Source: Flavobacteriales bacterium
GTDB lineage: Bacteria; Bacteroidota; Bacteroidia; Flavobacteriales_D; Crocinitomicaceae
Direction of reading: 5' to 3'
Assembly: GCA_947447525.1 (NCBI GenBank)
Contig: CANFJL010000010.1
Location: 52,861 to 116,860 of the forward strand
Length of the DNA stretch: 64,000 bases
Positions 18,953 to 28,729 of the stretch are shown here, piece by piece. Each line of letters begins with the position of its first letter. Position 1 is the first letter of the stretch. Below the pieces are notes generated by a model, which worked only from the letters and a program-made list of their open reading frames with translations, made no database searches and was not told the DNA's origin. Both the position numbers and the translations under genes were made by a program.

Positions 18953-19576
18953 TTATTTGTTTCGTTTAATACTACATCCTTTTGGAGGTGTTTGACTTGT
19001 TTTAATTTTTTTATTGTTAGCGTTTGCTTCCATTGCAATTTTAAGGTATGGAATGGTAGATTTCCGTTCTTTATCCCAAATATTATCAATAGAACCTGTA
19101 TAAATTAAAGAAAGCTCCCCATTATACAAAAATACATGAGGAGTAGTTTTGGCTGCACAACTATTGGCCAATTCGGAGTTTTCATCCAGTAAATAAGGCA
19201 TTAAATATCCCTTTTCTTTCGCGTGTTCTATCATTTGTGTAAACGAATCGTCCCCGTCTCTTTTGCCGGCATTAGAATTAATAACAGCAAAGCCAATATT
19301 TAACTTTTGAGCCTCTAAAAATAACGCATTGTATTGTACTTCCCAACCAGGAAAATTTTCAGAGCCGACTACAAAAGGACAAGAGTTCGCACTGAAAATA
19401 ATAATTAATCCGTTCGGTTTTTTTAATTGGACCAATGTCCACGAATCCAAACTGGTAGCATTTGAAAAAACTTTGTTTTCTAGAGGCAAGTGAGTTTTTA
19501 GTTTCGCTTGTGAGCAAAGAAGACTGGAATTTAATATAAGCAACAGAAGTGGGAAAAACAGTAGCGCCTTTTTCAT
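18953..19576 (-). CDS. Exported thioredoxin-like (AhpC/TSA-fold) protein
   Basis: The product has about 207 residues with a signal sequence (KKALLFFPLLLLILNSS). The start could instead be an ATG four codons upstream at 19588. The fold is thioredoxin-like: a SANSCPFV active-site region where usual relatives have NHCPFV, the later TPHVFLY cis-Pro loop, and the C-terminal GCSIKRNK, close to the GCSIKW ending of this redoxin subfamily. It has a single active-site Cys (CPFV) plus the C-terminal Cys. It probably acts in the periplasm on thiols or peroxide. It precedes the secreted Cys-containing protease in one transcription unit. Confidence 0.78.
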   Translation of the reverse strand: MKKALLFFPLLLLILNSSLLCSQAKLKTHLPLENKVFSNATSLDSWTLVQLKKPNGLIIIFSANSCPFVVGSENFPGWEVQYNALFLEAQKLNIGFAVINSNAGKRDGDDSFTQMIEHAKEKGYLMPYLLDENSELANSCAAKTTPHVFLYNGELSLIYTGSIDNIWDKERKSTIPYLKIAMEANANNKKIKTSQTPPKGCSIKRNK

Positions 19577-19665
19577 TTGTAAATTCATTAAATGAAAGAT
19601 AAAAGTACAAAAATTTAAAGTAAAAACTAATCTTTAAATCTCTTAGAAGATATGCCCGTATTGAC

Positions 19666-19673
19666 TATATTTG
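19666..19673 (+). promoter_or_regulatory. Bacteroidota -7 promoter element for udk
   Basis: TATATTTG ends six bases before the udk ATG (spacer TGAGCT), so the predicted leader is 0-3 nt. No -33 TTG is obvious at the usual distance. Confidence 0.6.
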
Positions 19674-19679
19674 TGAGCT

Positions 19680-20312
19680 ATGTCAATAAATAACACACGC
19701 AGTTTTACAATAGGTATTTGTGGGGGAAGTGGCTCCGGAAAAACCACCTTACTAAGACGTATTTCCGAGGCGTTTAAATCCACCACTCCTGCAGTATTTT
19801 CTATGGATAATTATTATCATTCAATAGAAGAACAGCACCGTGACCAAAACAACATTGTAAATTTCGATTTACCAACAGCATTAAATGAAAAACAATTAAC
19901 AGAAGATTTTCACTCTTTGGCATCTGGTAATATAATAGAAGTAAAAGAATATTTTTTTAATGCTCCACCAGATAAAAATGTTTTACTTACTATTCAACCT
20001 AGTGATTTATTAATTGTAGAAGGTTTATTCCTTTTCCATTATGAAGGAGTCAAAGAAAGACTAGATTTTTCAGTTTATGTCGATGTAGATCATAAAACAC
20101 AATTGGATCGAAGAATTTACAGAGATCAAGAAACCAGAGGATATTCAAGAGAAGATATAATTTATCAATGGGACAATCATGTTATTCCGTGTTACGAAAA
20201 TTATATACTTCCTTATAAGGATAGCGCAGATTTTATTTTTAGAAACGATCATCGTTCAGAAGAAGATTTTGAGAAAATGCTTACTGCACTAAAGGAAAAA
20301 ATGAAGGCATGA
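19680..20312 (+). CDS. udk: Uridine kinase
   Basis: The enzyme phosphorylates uridine and cytidine with ATP or GTP in pyrimidine salvage. The 210-residue length is standard. The Walker A motif is GGSGSGKTT (15-23), followed by MDNYY and the FDLPTALN substrate loop. The later DVDHKTQLDRRIYRDQETRGYS matches the PRK/URK lid; it is more diverged than in E. coli Udk, so another small-molecule kinase of this family is possible. The 3' end overlaps the histidine kinase start by four bases (ATGA). Confidence 0.87.
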   Translation: MSINNTRSFTIGICGGSGSGKTTLLRRISEAFKSTTPAVFSMDNYYHSIEEQHRDQNNIVNFDLPTALNEKQLTEDFHSLASGNIIEVKEYFFNAPPDKNVLLTIQPSDLLIVEGLFLFHYEGVKERLDFSVYVDVDHKTQLDRRIYRDQETRGYSREDIIYQWDNHVIPCYENYILPYKDSADFIFRNDHRSEEDFEKMLTALKEKMKA

Positions 20313-23300
20313 CTCAAGGAAAAAACATAGTAATTAAGTGGCAGTGGTTATTGTTTTTCACTTCATTCACTTTGTTTTTCACCGCTTTTTTTCTCACTTC
20401 CAACCCGAATAATAAAGGATATTTAAAGTCTGACAGGCTGCGAATTCAAAACAATTTACAAAAACAAATAAGCGCCTTACAAGGAGTTCTTAATCAGTTT
20501 AGTAAAGCCCCAAAATCAACAAAAAACCAAGAGTATTTTCTACATTATTTTAAAGATGGCGCCTTAGAATACTGGAATAATAATAAATTTCCAATTAACA
20601 AGGAAAATCACCACCACCATATAAAAACAGGGGTCAATCAATTACCTAATGGTTGGTATTACACATTAAAACTCAAAAATCGAAACGTTGTTTATTATGC
20701 TTCTTTTTTAATTAAAACCCAATATCAATTTGAAAATGAATACTTAATAAACGCCTTCAACCCCAACATTTATGAAGGAATAGCAAATATTTCTTTAAAT
20801 AAATCTAAGGGGCAAAAAGTATTCGATGTAAAAGGTAAATATTTATTTTCAATCCAGGAAAGCCAACTCTTAACAACAGTTCATTCAAGAGCGCCCCAAA
20901 TATTTATCCTAATTGTTTTAGCTTTTTTATGCTGTTCTTACGGACTTTATTTACTTCTTTCCCTATCCAATAAAAGGATTGTTATTGGAATTACATCACT
21001 TCTAATAGTAAGGGTCTTATTTATTTATTTTCCCTTCCCAAGCGCTTGGTTGGAATTGGATTTTAACGCTGCAACCCTATTTGCTTGGAATGCATTATTT
21101 CCTAATTTATTGGCTGTTTTCCTCAATGGAATAACAGTTATGTTCCTCCTTTTCTTTCTGTTAAAGTTAAGAACCAAGAACAATACTTTTCAAATTTATA
21201 GAGTTGTCCTACTGTTTTTAGTCTTGTTTTCATTTTGGTGTTTTCATTGTGTTTTATTAGAGGTTCTCGTTTCCAATTCTACACTTCCCCTAACACTGAC
21301 AGATCCATTTTTATTAAACACTTATTCTTACGCTGTATTACTTTTGTTTGCTGCGCTCAATTACACTTTTTATAGGTGCTTTCTTCAACTTTTAAAAAGA
21401 CCAAATCCAAAATACTTTTATATATCACTCCTTGTTTTTTGGGTTATTGCCTCCTTTTCTCTCCTTCTTTTTTATCCAATTAGCCCTATTATATTATTGT
21501 TTCCTACACTATTAATTGTGTTTGAAACTATGGGAAAAACTAAAGAAAATAGACATCAAAACGCCTTGTTTTTATTATTAATCCTAGCGTTTTTCTCTTT
21601 CGTATTCGTTTTTATTAATAGCGAAAGCAACAGTAAAAAAGAACTAGAGAAAAAAGAAGTTTACTCCAACCAACTTACCATTGATAGAGATTATGAATTA
21701 GAATTAGATTATAGCAGCCAATCTTCCAAAATAAAAGTAGATACTTTTCTTACCTCTTTATTTTCTAAAATTAAGCCCGACCCTATAGTTTCTGGCTTAA
21801 ATGGTTACTTAGAAAATAAATATTTAAAAGGTATTTGGGATGGTTATGATATAAATGTCATCATCAAACCATTGTCAGGAAATATTATTTCTAATAATGA
21901 ACTAAATGAAAAAGAACTTGAAGATTTAATTTATAAGAAAAGTGAACGTTCAGAAATAGACAGCTCAGTGTTTTTCATTAGAGATGGTTTTTTAGGCATA
22001 AGCTACATTATTGTGAATGAAATGTATATAAATAACCAATATGTTGGAAACCTTTATTTTACCTTAAAGTCAAAAAAAATACCGAAGGAAATAGGCTTTC
22101 CGAGGTTATTATTATCAAACGAAGCAAAAGTATTTACTGCAATTGAGCAATATGCTACAGCTAAATATATTAACAATGTACTCATCAAGCAGAGCGGCCC
22201 ATATAATTTCCCAACGCATTTAAATAAACTTACGAATTCTAAAACCCTTGATTGCGTCCAAATCAATAAAAATGGATACACCCACTTTATTAGAAACATC
22301 AGAAAAGGTAGTGCGGTTGTTTTATCCAATAAAACAAAAACAAATTACGACCTCCTTACTTCTTTTTCCTATGTTTTTTGTTTTTGGGGTGGTTTGTTAT
22401 TATTAAGTCAAATCGTTTTGATTTTTTCTAGAAAAGAACGCTTGGAATGGTCTCTTGCCTTCAAAATACAAGTGGCTTCTGTTGCCCTTGTTGCCCTTTC
22501 ATTATTGTTTTTTGGAGTGATATCTGTGTTGTTTGTTAGTAGGCAATACAATGCATTTACAGACCGAACGATTATTGAAAAAGCGCATGCAATGGAAGGT
22601 GAATTAGCAAGTAAAACAAAGTCCCTAAAAGATTTTTCATCTGCCGAGAACATCTTGTTTTTAGAAAGTTTAAGCTTAAAGCTTTCTAAAATGTTTGAAA
22701 CAGACATCAATATTTATGATTCCAAAGGATTCCTTTTAGCCTCCTCAAAGCCAAAACTGTTTAGCTTAGGGCTACTTAGTAAACAAATAAATTCCATGGC
22801 CCTATTAAAAATTAGAACGGGCAATGAAAGTCTTTTCTCTCAAAAAGAAACTATAGGAACCTTGTCATTTAATTCCACCTATCTTCCTTTAAGAAACGGT
22901 CGGGGAGATTTGTTTGGTTATTTAAATATTCAGCATTTTAATAAACAAAGGGAGCTAGAAATGCAAATTCAGCAGTTTATCGTTGCAATTATGAATGTGT
23001 TTCTACTCTTATTATGTGTTGCAATAATAATTTCATTATTAATTTCGAATAGGCTTGTTCAACCCTTGAAGCAATTACAATTAAAAGTAAAACAGATACA
23101 ATTTTCTAATAGAAACCAACACATTCAATATTCCAATCAAGATGAAATAGGTGAAATAGTAAGTGCGTACAATGGCAAATTAGACGAATTAGAATTGGCT
23201 ATAAAACAATTAAAAGCAAACGAAAGAGAATCTGCCTGGAGGGATGTCGCAAAACAAGTTGCCCATGAAATTAAAAACCCCCTTACACCAATAAAATTAA

Positions 23301-23884
23301 GCGTTCAACATTTACTTAGATTATATGACCCTAGTAATCCCGCGTCTCAAGAAAAATTACAAACAGTGGTGCAATCCATCATTGAGCAGATTGATGCTTT
23401 AACGAAAATCACCAATGACTTTTCAAATTTTGCTCAAGTTCCACAACCGGTTAAACAAAATGTTGATATTATTTCATTAACTCAGAGCTGTGTTTCAGTG
23501 CTTGAATTAACAGAAAAAATCGATTTTATTATTTCAACTGAATTAAAAACATATGTGGTTTTAATTGACAAAGAACAATGGATTCAAGTCATGAATAATT
23601 TATTAAAAAATGCTATACAAGCCTGTGGGGGAATAGAAAATGCTAAAATCACAATTCAAATAAAGGCTCATAAACAAGGGTTTATTATAGAAATTAGTGA
23701 TACTGGGTGCGGAATGGATGCTGATAAATTAAGCAAGGTTTTCACACCTTATTTTACTACAAAATCTAGCGGAAGCGGCATAGGGCTTTCTATTGTTAAG
23801 CAGATTGTAGAAAATCATGGCGGTCAAATAACCTGTGATTCCAAAGAAGGACAAGGAAGCACCTTTGCCGTTATGGTACCATAA
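20309..23884 (+). CDS. Large membrane sensor histidine kinase (NtrY-like)
   Basis: This 1191-residue sensor kinase has an N-terminal anchor at about 11-30 and an extracytoplasmic region to about 190. A block of hydrophobic segments spans about 195-430, and another extracytoplasmic region reaches about 690. Two membrane segments (about 690-710 and 725-750), a second sensor region and a TM near 890-915 precede HAMP. The kinase core has H-box VAHEIKNPL (His986), N-box NNLLKNAIQA, G1 DTGCGMD, F-box FTPYFTTK and G2 GSGIGLSI. It has no receiver domain and no response-regulator gene is adjacent. The signal is unknown. Coupling to udk by ATGA overlap makes co-expression likely. Confidence 0.9.
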   Translation: MTQGKNIVIKWQWLLFFTSFTLFFTAFFLTSNPNNKGYLKSDRLRIQNNLQKQISALQGVLNQFSKAPKSTKNQEYFLHYFKDGALEYWNNNKFPINKENHHHHIKTGVNQLPNGWYYTLKLKNRNVVYYASFLIKTQYQFENEYLINAFNPNIYEGIANISLNKSKGQKVFDVKGKYLFSIQESQLLTTVHSRAPQIFILIVLAFLCCSYGLYLLLSLSNKRIVIGITSLLIVRVLFIYFPFPSAWLELDFNAATLFAWNALFPNLLAVFLNGITVMFLLFFLLKLRTKNNTFQIYRVVLLFLVLFSFWCFHCVLLEVLVSNSTLPLTLTDPFLLNTYSYAVLLLFAALNYTFYRCFLQLLKRPNPKYFYISLLVFWVIASFSLLLFYPISPIILLFPTLLIVFETMGKTKENRHQNALFLLLILAFFSFVFVFINSESNSKKELEKKEVYSNQLTIDRDYELELDYSSQSSKIKVDTFLTSLFSKIKPDPIVSGLNGYLENKYLKGIWDGYDINVIIKPLSGNIISNNELNEKELEDLIYKKSERSEIDSSVFFIRDGFLGISYIIVNEMYINNQYVGNLYFTLKSKKIPKEIGFPRLLLSNEAKVFTAIEQYATAKYINNVLIKQSGPYNFPTHLNKLTNSKTLDCVQINKNGYTHFIRNIRKGSAVVLSNKTKTNYDLLTSFSYVFCFWGGLLLLSQIVLIFSRKERLEWSLAFKIQVASVALVALSLLFFGVISVLFVSRQYNAFTDRTIIEKAHAMEGELASKTKSLKDFSSAENILFLESLSLKLSKMFETDINIYDSKGFLLASSKPKLFSLGLLSKQINSMALLKIRTGNESLFSQKETIGTLSFNSTYLPLRNGRGDLFGYLNIQHFNKQRELEMQIQQFIVAIMNVFLLLLCVAIIISLLISNRLVQPLKQLQLKVKQIQFSNRNQHIQYSNQDEIGEIVSAYNGKLDELELAIKQLKANERESAWRDVAKQVAHEIKNPLTPIKLSVQHLLRLYDPSNPASQEKLQTVVQSIIEQIDALTKITNDFSNFAQVPQPVKQNVDIISLTQSCVSVLELTEKIDFIISTELKTYVVLIDKEQWIQVMNNLLKNAIQACGGIENAKITIQIKAHKQGFIIEISDTGCGMDADKLSKVFTPYFTTKSSGSGIGLSIVKQIVENHGGQITCDSKEGQGSTFAVMVP

Positions 23885-23958
23885 GGAGATGATAACTTTC
23901 TTCTTTACTTGTTAAATCCCACCTTATTTTTAATTTTAGCATAGAACAAACATATTCT

Positions 23959-23966
23959 TACTTTTG
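23959..23966 (+). promoter_or_regulatory. Bacteroidota -7 promoter element for ispG
   Basis: TACTTTTG fits TAnnTTTG and lies 25 bases upstream of the ispG ATG, in the 107-bp gap after the histidine kinase. Confidence 0.5.
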
Positions 23967-23991
23967 TTATAACATTTCAATATTCAACTTA

Positions 23992-25923
23992 ATGTCATCG
24001 AATAAAAAATCAACATATTGCTCGGATATATTAAATAGACAGCGATTAAATACCATTAAAGTTTCCGTTGGGTCTGTTACTATTGGAGGAGACGCTCCAA
24101 TAAGAATTCAATCGATGACCACTACCGATACAATGGATACGGAGCAATCTGTTGCGCAGTCGGCAAGAATGATTGCAGCGGGTTGCGAAATGGTAAGATT
24201 GACAGCGCCAAGCAAAAAAGAAGCTGAAAACTTAGGTCTCATTAAAAAAGAGTTGAGGGATTTAGGTCTTTCTACACCGCTTGTAGCCGACATTCACTTT
24301 ACTCCTAATGCAGCAGAAATAGCGGCGTTATTAGTGGAGAAAGTTCGCGTGAATCCAGGTAATTATGCAGACAAAAAGAAATTTGAGGAAATAGATTACA
24401 CTGAAGCGTCTTATCAGGCTGAGCTGGTTCGAATCGAAGAAAAGTTCACACCATTAGTGTTACTTTGTAAGAAACATGGCACTGCCATGAGAATAGGAAC
24501 TAATCACGGTTCACTTTCTGATCGGATTTTAAGTAGATACGGAGACACTCCAGAAGGAATGGTGGCATCAGCTATGGAGTTTATAGCGATTTGTGAAAAG
24601 CATTCATACGATCAAGTTGTTGTGTCAATGAAGGCAAGCAACACCATTGTAATGGTTCAAGCATATAGATTATTAGTTTCTAAAATGTTGGAAAATAATA
24701 AAATTTATCCATTGCATTTGGGCGTTACCGAGGCGGGAGATGGTGAAGACGGGAGAATTAAGTCCGCCGTTGGTATTGGGGCTTTATTGGAGGATGGTAT
24801 TGGCGACACGATACGCGTTTCCTTAACCGAAGAACCAGAGTATGAGATACCCGTTGCTCAAAAAATCGCACAGAAATATAAGAACCAGCACGCTTTCAAT
24901 TTTCCCATATTTGAAGGAGAATTACCTTATAATCCATATGAATATGCAAGAAGAGAGACCACTTTAATTCACAATATCGGTGGAAAAAATGTTCCTGTCG
25001 TAATGGCGGACTTTTCAAAAAAAGATACTATTTCTCCGGCTAGTTTTTTCGCCTTCGGCTATAATTATTCTCATAATTTAGATAAATGGAACCTGCAAGA
25101 TCAAGCGGCAGATTATGTTTTTATAGGGGACAACAGCATCACTTTTGAGGTGCCAGGAACACTTGGAGTAATCTGTTCTTGGATTAATTGGTCAACTAAT
25201 TATAAAGATAAAAAAGGTTATTATCCTCTTTTTTCTGATGGAGATCTATCAAAAATCGATAAAAATAAACAGGCCTTTTTAAGCCTTGAAGCAACAGAAA
25301 ACTTACCCGAAAACCTAGTAGATTATCCTAAATTAATTCTCGTTGCAAAAACAAAATTCTCTAACAAAACTCAAATATTCCGCAATTTATATTTGAATTT
25401 AGCGAAAAAAAATCTTTTAAACCCTGTGATATTATCGTTTGATTCCACGGATATTGACGTTGAAAATTTTCAGTTGGAAGTTTCAAGTGACGCTGGTGCA
25501 ATGTTGATCGATGGCTTTGGTGATGGTTTATGGATTAATGCAACACAGCCTCAAAAAATAATTAATTCAACAGCTTTTGGAATTCTACAAGCCACAAGAA
25601 CTAGAATTTCAAAGACCGAATATATTTCTTGTCCTTCATGTGGCAGAACGCTTTTTGATTTGCAAGAAACTACGGCAAAAATAAGAGCGCGGACATCTCA
25701 TTTAAAAGGATTAAAAATCGGAATTATGGGTTGTATTGTTAATGGTCCGGGAGAAATGGCAGACGCTGATTATGGTTATGTCGGCACGGGACCAGGCAAG
25801 ATTCATTTGTATAAAGAAAAAACGGTTGTCAGAAAAAATGTACCTGAGTCTGATGCGGTTGAAGCCTTAATTGAACTCATTAAAGAAAATGGTGATTGGC
25901 AATCACCTAAAGTATTAGATTAA
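23992..25923 (+). CDS. ispG: 4-hydroxy-3-methylbut-2-enyl-diphosphate synthase, long form
   Basis: IspG converts MEcPP to HMBPP in the MEP isoprenoid pathway using a 4Fe-4S cluster. The 643 residues are far above the roughly 370 of E. coli-type IspG and match the three-domain form of Bacteroidota, Chlamydia and plants. An N-terminal TIM-barrel part spans about 15-265, an extra middle domain about 270-530, and the Fe-S domain the remainder. The cluster ligands are Cys547, Cys550 and Cys581 (CPSC...MGCIVNGPGE), followed by Glu588. It stands alone between the kinase and ftsX; ispD is elsewhere in the window. The start is the ATG before SSNKKS. Confidence 0.96.
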   Translation: MSSNKKSTYCSDILNRQRLNTIKVSVGSVTIGGDAPIRIQSMTTTDTMDTEQSVAQSARMIAAGCEMVRLTAPSKKEAENLGLIKKELRDLGLSTPLVADIHFTPNAAEIAALLVEKVRVNPGNYADKKKFEEIDYTEASYQAELVRIEEKFTPLVLLCKKHGTAMRIGTNHGSLSDRILSRYGDTPEGMVASAMEFIAICEKHSYDQVVVSMKASNTIVMVQAYRLLVSKMLENNKIYPLHLGVTEAGDGEDGRIKSAVGIGALLEDGIGDTIRVSLTEEPEYEIPVAQKIAQKYKNQHAFNFPIFEGELPYNPYEYARRETTLIHNIGGKNVPVVMADFSKKDTISPASFFAFGYNYSHNLDKWNLQDQAADYVFIGDNSITFEVPGTLGVICSWINWSTNYKDKKGYYPLFSDGDLSKIDKNKQAFLSLEATENLPENLVDYPKLILVAKTKFSNKTQIFRNLYLNLAKKNLLNPVILSFDSTDIDVENFQLEVSSDAGAMLIDGFGDGLWINATQPQKIINSTAFGILQATRTRISKTEYISCPSCGRTLFDLQETTAKIRARTSHLKGLKIGIMGCIVNGPGEMADADYGYVGTGPGKIHLYKEKTVVRKNVPESDAVEALIELIKENGDWQSPKVLD

Positions 25924-26012
25924 GTATATATAATTCGCAATACACAATTAATAGTTGAATACTCATTGAAATGCTTGATTGCAACTCAGTACTTTTTGTA
26001 TAATTTCGTCTT

Positions 26013-26897
26013 ATGTCAAATACAGCAGAACAATTTAATAAAAAGGGAATCCGCACCAGCTATGTCTCAACGATTATAGGAATCTCCTTAGTGTTATTCA
26101 TGATTGGACTTGTCTTAAGCGGTGTTTTTGGGCTTAATAATATTCAAACCCAAGCAAAAGAAAATTTACAAGGTGATATATTTTTTAAGTCTACGCTAAA
26201 TGATGCAGATATAAAACAAGTCGAGCAGTCATTAAAACCATGGAAAGAGTTCAATAAAGTTTGGTTTGTTTCTTCAGAAAGAGCCGTTCAAGAATTTGGA
26301 GGCGAGGGAAGTGATGAAATAAAACAATTATTGGCAGGTGAAAATCCTCTTCCACCATCTTTATGTTTTTCTCCAAAGGCAAAATTTGCTAATAAAGAAG
26401 GAATGAAATTTATAAAAGCCAAATTATTAAAGTTTTATAAAAATGAAATTGATGAGGTAAATTACGATGAAGCTAGTGTCAACAGGGTAAATTTAGGGTT
26501 TAAACAATTTGTGATTTTGTTTTTATCTGTTGCTGCACTTTTAATTATTATTGCAGTGGCAATGATAAATAATACCATCAGAATGTCTCTTTATGCTAAA
26601 AGATTTACGATAAAAACAATGCAATTGGTAGGAGCAACCAGCAGGCATATTAGAAAACCATTTTTAATGCAAGCCATTATTCAAGGGGTCTTTTCAGCGA
26701 TATTAGCACTTGGTTTTTTAATGAGCGTCTTTTTTGCGCTTAACAATGTTATTGAAACTTTTGAAATCAGCTTTACAATAGAAATGTTATTGTTATTGAT
26801 TGGATCATTGTTGTTATTAGGAATTTTTATTACACTTGTCTCCACTTGGTTTGCATTAAACAAGTATCTTCGTATGAAATTGGACGATTTATATTAA
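26013..26897 (+). CDS. ftsX: Cell division protein FtsX
   Basis: FtsX is the membrane partner of the FtsE ATPase and controls cell-wall hydrolases at the septum. The 294-residue product has one N-terminal membrane segment (about 19-40), an extracytoplasmic domain (about 41-165) and three C-terminal segments (about 168-187, 213-240 and 252-280). The FtsX/MacB motif region RFTIKTMQLVGAT follows TM2. ftsE is not adjacent. It starts the ftsX / DUF3098 / uppP / truB run, a gene order I recognise from Bacteroidota. Confidence 0.92.
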   Translation: MSNTAEQFNKKGIRTSYVSTIIGISLVLFMIGLVLSGVFGLNNIQTQAKENLQGDIFFKSTLNDADIKQVEQSLKPWKEFNKVWFVSSERAVQEFGGEGSDEIKQLLAGENPLPPSLCFSPKAKFANKEGMKFIKAKLLKFYKNEIDEVNYDEASVNRVNLGFKQFVILFLSVAALLIIIAVAMINNTIRMSLYAKRFTIKTMQLVGATSRHIRKPFLMQAIIQGVFSAILALGFLMSVFFALNNVIETFEISFTIEMLLLLIGSLLLLGIFITLVSTWFALNKYLRMKLDDLY

Positions 26898-26902
26898 AAA
26901 AC

Positions 26903-27181
26903 ATGAGTAAGCCCCTTAAACAATTTGGATTCCACCGCGAAAACTACAAGCTTCTATTAATTGGTTTAGCAATCAACATAATTGGTTTTATCTTAATGAT
27001 TGGAGGCGGGACCTCTGACCCAAACAAATTTAATGGTGCTGAACTTTTTAGTAATACTCGAATTACTTTGGCTCCCTTATTAATAGTTGTTGGGTATATT
27101 ATTATCATATTTTCAATAATGAAAAAAGGGAAACCAACCGAGTCAGGCGAAAAGGATCCTCTTGATACCACAAAAAAGTAG
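26903..27181 (+). CDS. DUF3098-family small membrane protein
   Basis: This 92-residue protein has two membrane segments (about 17-37 and 57-77) and a hydrophilic tail. The start is the ATG before SKPLKQFGF, five bases after the ftsX stop; an upstream extension of the frame would overlap ftsX. The N-terminal FGFHRENYKLLLIGLAINI and the central GGGTSDPNKFN are typical of DUF3098. Function is unknown; its constant neighbours suggest an envelope or division role. Confidence 0.85.
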   Translation: MSKPLKQFGFHRENYKLLLIGLAINIIGFILMIGGGTSDPNKFNGAELFSNTRITLAPLLIVVGYIIIIFSIMKKGKPTESGEKDPLDTTKK

Positions 27182-27193
27182 CAGCAAAACTCC

Positions 27194-28006
27194 ATGACAA
27201 CTTTAGAAGCAATCCTTTTAGCGATAACAGAAGGGGTAACAGAGTTTTTGCCAATATCGAGTACAGCTCACATGATTTTTTTAAGTTCCATCTTTGGCAT
27301 TAGTCAAGATGAATTTGTTAAAATGTTCCAGGTTTCAATACAATTTGGAGCTATTTTAGCAGTCGTATTTCTATATTGGCGCAAATTTTTCGATTTCAAG
27401 TCTATACAATTCTATTTTAAATTATGCTTAGCAGTTATTCCCGCGCTTGTATTAGGTAAATTATTTGATGATAAAATTGAAGCGGTTTTGGAGAAGCCCA
27501 TCCCTATAGCCATTACCTTGGTAATCGGAGGAGTTATTTTGTTATTCATAGATAGACTGTTTAAAAACACGCATATAAATCAAGAAGAAAATATAGGCCT
27601 TCTTTCAGCACTCAAGATTGGATTTTGGCAATGCCTCGCCATGATGCCAGGAACAAGTCGAGCAGCAGCTTCCATTATTGGGGGAATGCAACAAGGTTTA
27701 AATAGAAAAACAGCAGCAGAATTTAGTTTTTTCTTGGCGGTTCCAACCATGTTGGCGGTAACTACCTATTCTTTATTTCTGAAAGACTGGAAATATCACG
27801 GTGTTGAACAATCGGGAATAAAAATGATTTTTTCTAGCAGCAACAATACCATGCTTTTTTTTCTAGGGAATATTTTAGCATTTATTGTCGCTATCATTTC
27901 CATAAAGTTTTTCATGGGAATCATTAGCAAATATGGATTTAAAATTTGGGGATGGTACCGCATAATAATAGGATTAGTACTTGTTGCATATTTTTCTTTT
28001 AAATGA
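27194..28006 (+). CDS. uppP: Undecaprenyl-diphosphatase UppP (BacA)
   Basis: UppP dephosphorylates undecaprenyl diphosphate to regenerate the lipid carrier for peptidoglycan and other cell-wall polymers. The 270-residue polytopic protein has both family signatures: EGVTEFLPISSTAH (residues 14-27) and MPGTSRAAAS near residue 155. About eight hydrophobic segments are present. It lies 12 bases after the DUF3098 gene and overlaps truB by four bases (ATGA), so it is translated within the operon. Confidence 0.96.
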   Translation: MTTLEAILLAITEGVTEFLPISSTAHMIFLSSIFGISQDEFVKMFQVSIQFGAILAVVFLYWRKFFDFKSIQFYFKLCLAVIPALVLGKLFDDKIEAVLEKPIPIAITLVIGGVILLFIDRLFKNTHINQEENIGLLSALKIGFWQCLAMMPGTSRAAASIIGGMQQGLNRKTAAEFSFFLAVPTMLAVTTYSLFLKDWKYHGVEQSGIKMIFSSSNNTMLFFLGNILAFIVAIISIKFFMGIISKYGFKIWGWYRIIIGLVLVAYFSFK

Positions 28007-28686
28007 TAGATTTCATTAACGGTGAAACCATCCTCGTAGACAAGCCTTTGGGTTGGACTTCATTTGATGTTGTAAATAAAATTAGATGGAATCTCAAGCA
28101 GAAATTTAAGGTTAAAAACATAAAAGTCGGACACGCCGGTACTTTAGACCCTCTTGCATCAGGGCTTCTTGTGATTTGTATAGGCAAGCACACTAAGTTA
28201 ATTGAATCTATGATAGGCCAGGACAAATCCTACTCCGGAACATTTTTATTAGGCAAGTCTACACCGTCTTATGATTTAGAAACAGAGTTTGATACCGTTT
28301 TTGATATTAGTAAAATAGATCTTACTCAAGTGAATTCAATTGTAGCGTCTTTTCTTGGAGAACAAGATCAGGTTCCTCCTATTTTTTCTGCTAAACAGGT
28401 TGATGGCAAAAGAGCCTATGATTATGCAAGAGAAGGAAAAACTTTAGTGTTACCGCCCAACCGAGTGAACATTAAAGAATTTAGTGTTGACACCACTAAT
28501 TTCCCGGAAATTAATTTTAAGATTGTGTGCTCCAAAGGAACATATATTAGATCATTGGCCTCAGATTTTGGAAAAAGACTAAACTCTGGCGCTACGCTAA
28601 TTGCCTTAAGAAGAACTGCTTCCGGGTCGTTTTTAATTGAGAATGCAAAAACCGTCGAGGAATGGATTTCAATTATTAAAGAGTAG
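28003..28686 (+). CDS. truB: tRNA pseudouridine(55) synthase
   Basis: TruB makes pseudouridine 55 in the T-arm of tRNAs. The 227-residue length is on the short side and lacks a full C-terminal PUA domain, as is common in Bacteroidota. The catalytic Asp49 lies in HAGTLDPLA, DKPLGWTSFDVV is the N-terminal motif, and CSKGTYIRSLASDFG the later signature. It overlaps uppP by four bases and ends the operon. Confidence 0.95.
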   Translation: MIDFINGETILVDKPLGWTSFDVVNKIRWNLKQKFKVKNIKVGHAGTLDPLASGLLVICIGKHTKLIESMIGQDKSYSGTFLLGKSTPSYDLETEFDTVFDISKIDLTQVNSIVASFLGEQDQVPPIFSAKQVDGKRAYDYAREGKTLVLPPNRVNIKEFSVDTTNFPEINFKIVCSKGTYIRSLASDFGKRLNSGATLIALRRTASGSFLIENAKTVEEWISIIKE

Positions 28687-28729
28687 GGTAAGTATAAAAA
28701 AGACGTATATTTAACTAAATATATGCTCT

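Noticed and set aside
18946..19089. 48-codon upstream extension of the serine protease
   Set aside because: It overlaps the thioredoxin-like gene and would bury the signal peptide.
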